Below are positions 63,812 to 64,000 of a DNA stretch of 64,000 nucleotides, piece after piece. The translations under genes and the position numbers were made by a program. The notes beneath the pieces were generated by a model, which made no database searches, was not told the origin of the DNA, and was given only the letters and a program-made list of their open reading frames with translations. The DNA lies in assembly GCA_963777725.1 (NCBI GenBank), contig CAVZRR010000020.1, positions 1 to 64,000 of the forward strand. Direction: 5' to 3'. The number at the start of each line of letters is the position of its first letter. The stretch's first letter is position 1. Source of the stretch: RPQJ01 sp963777725. GTDB lineage: Bacteria > Pseudomonadota > Gammaproteobacteria > Steroidobacterales > Steroidobacteraceae.

Positions 63812-64000
63812 TCAGTCGTGAGTAACCGAAGTTCGTGTCCGATCGGCTGGCGCGCTCGGCCAGGCCTTGCGGACCAGGCTGACGATCGCGACGACGATTG
63901 CTCCGGCGACCACGCCAACGGCCGCGTTGGCGAGAATCGGCACGAGTGCCGCCAGCACCGCGTCGAGTCCGGACAGTCCCTCGGAGCGCTTTGCGACCTC
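63812..64000 (-). CDS. DUF808-like membrane protein, C-terminal end only
   Basis: Sixty-two codons of an open frame entering from the right edge and ending at TGA 63812-63814: AKRSEGLSGLDAVLAALVPIL then a hydrophobic helix (NAAVGVVAGAIVVAIVSLVRKAW) and a short polar tail. The end resembles the C-terminus of DUF808 (YedI) proteins, large inner-membrane proteins of unknown function. Family call is tentative because most of the gene lies outside. Confidence 0.45.
   Translation of the reverse strand, partial: EVAKRSEGLSGLDAVLAALVPILANAAVGVVAGAIVVAIVSLVRKAWPSAPADRTRTSVTHD

Overview
The window is about 64 kb of GC-rich bacterial chromosome with short intergenic gaps and no rRNA, tRNA, transposase or CRISPR array that I could see. 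The gene set suggests an uncultured gammaproteobacterium, perhaps near Steroidobacteraceae/Nevskiales: an UrcA-family protein, a DUF3149 mini-protein, a phasin with a histone-like Lys/Ala tail behind PhaR-type sites, a wax ester synthase/DGAT, lrgAB, and TolB-like/TPR and winged-helix signalling proteins. The taxonomic placement is inference from gene content. Many genes in the first 21 kb (and two later ones) carry single-base frameshifts inside otherwise well-conserved proteins, often at short homopolymers. This looks more like residual consensus error than wholesale pseudogenisation.

Layout. 0-10 kb: winged-helix regulator, tautomerase, two mini-proteins, HIT hydrolase, a kinase-like membrane protein, rhodanese, enolase-superfamily enzyme, GNAT, VIT/CCC1-like protein, UrcA protein, WYL regulator and zinc-ribbon protein. 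10-21 kb: BNR-repeat lipoprotein, EamA exporter, a DUF222-HNH nuclease directly behind a LexA box, a secreted-type SDR, MOSC, a chorismatase/RidA-like protein, a right-handed beta-helix protein, a haem-motif beta-propeller/TPR lipoprotein and a truncated AAA+ ATPase. 21-30 kb: HTH protein with its own operator, small cysteine-rich and membrane proteins, a CFI-box surface protein, a GIY-YIG-like protein, a decayed RelBE-type toxin-antitoxin locus and an M20 peptidase. 30-41 kb: DUF349 protein, tri-haem cytochrome, lrgAB, acyltransferase, DUF488/HhH pair, and the fadD-WS/DGAT storage-lipid operon. 41-54 kb: ADP-ribosylglycohydrolase, RIO kinase, a MarR-DDAH operon, an AIM24-domain coiled-coil protein and a two-gene phosphorelay (hybrid kinase plus REC-PAS-GGDEF-EAL). 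54-64 kb: fasciclin protein, a second secreted-type SDR, NDH-2-like oxidoreductase, SagB-like nitroreductase, flavin reductase, DUF885 protein, TolB/TPR protein, phasin, DUF3149 and the tail of another membrane protein.

The most unusual material is non-coding. A 260-270 bp interspersed element occurs three times (21.9, 23.6 and 60.7 kb). Its copies share a common order of stems, with compensatory base changes visible between copies, and a conserved 19-nt loop, so it looks like an undescribed structured RNA or a structured mobile repeat. Two families of REP-like short repeats, both starting GGTGCCGGTG, occur eight times; some copies sit inside or at the ends of reading frames. Several promoters carry clear operator palindromes (LexA, PhaR-like, MarR-like and others).

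Functionally, the window joins carbon and energy storage (phasin, acyl-CoA ligase, WS/DGAT, PlsC-like acyltransferase), envelope and redox proteins, and stress or defence-related genes (SOS-type HNH nuclease, toxin-antitoxin remnant, lrgAB). No single large biosynthetic cluster is present.
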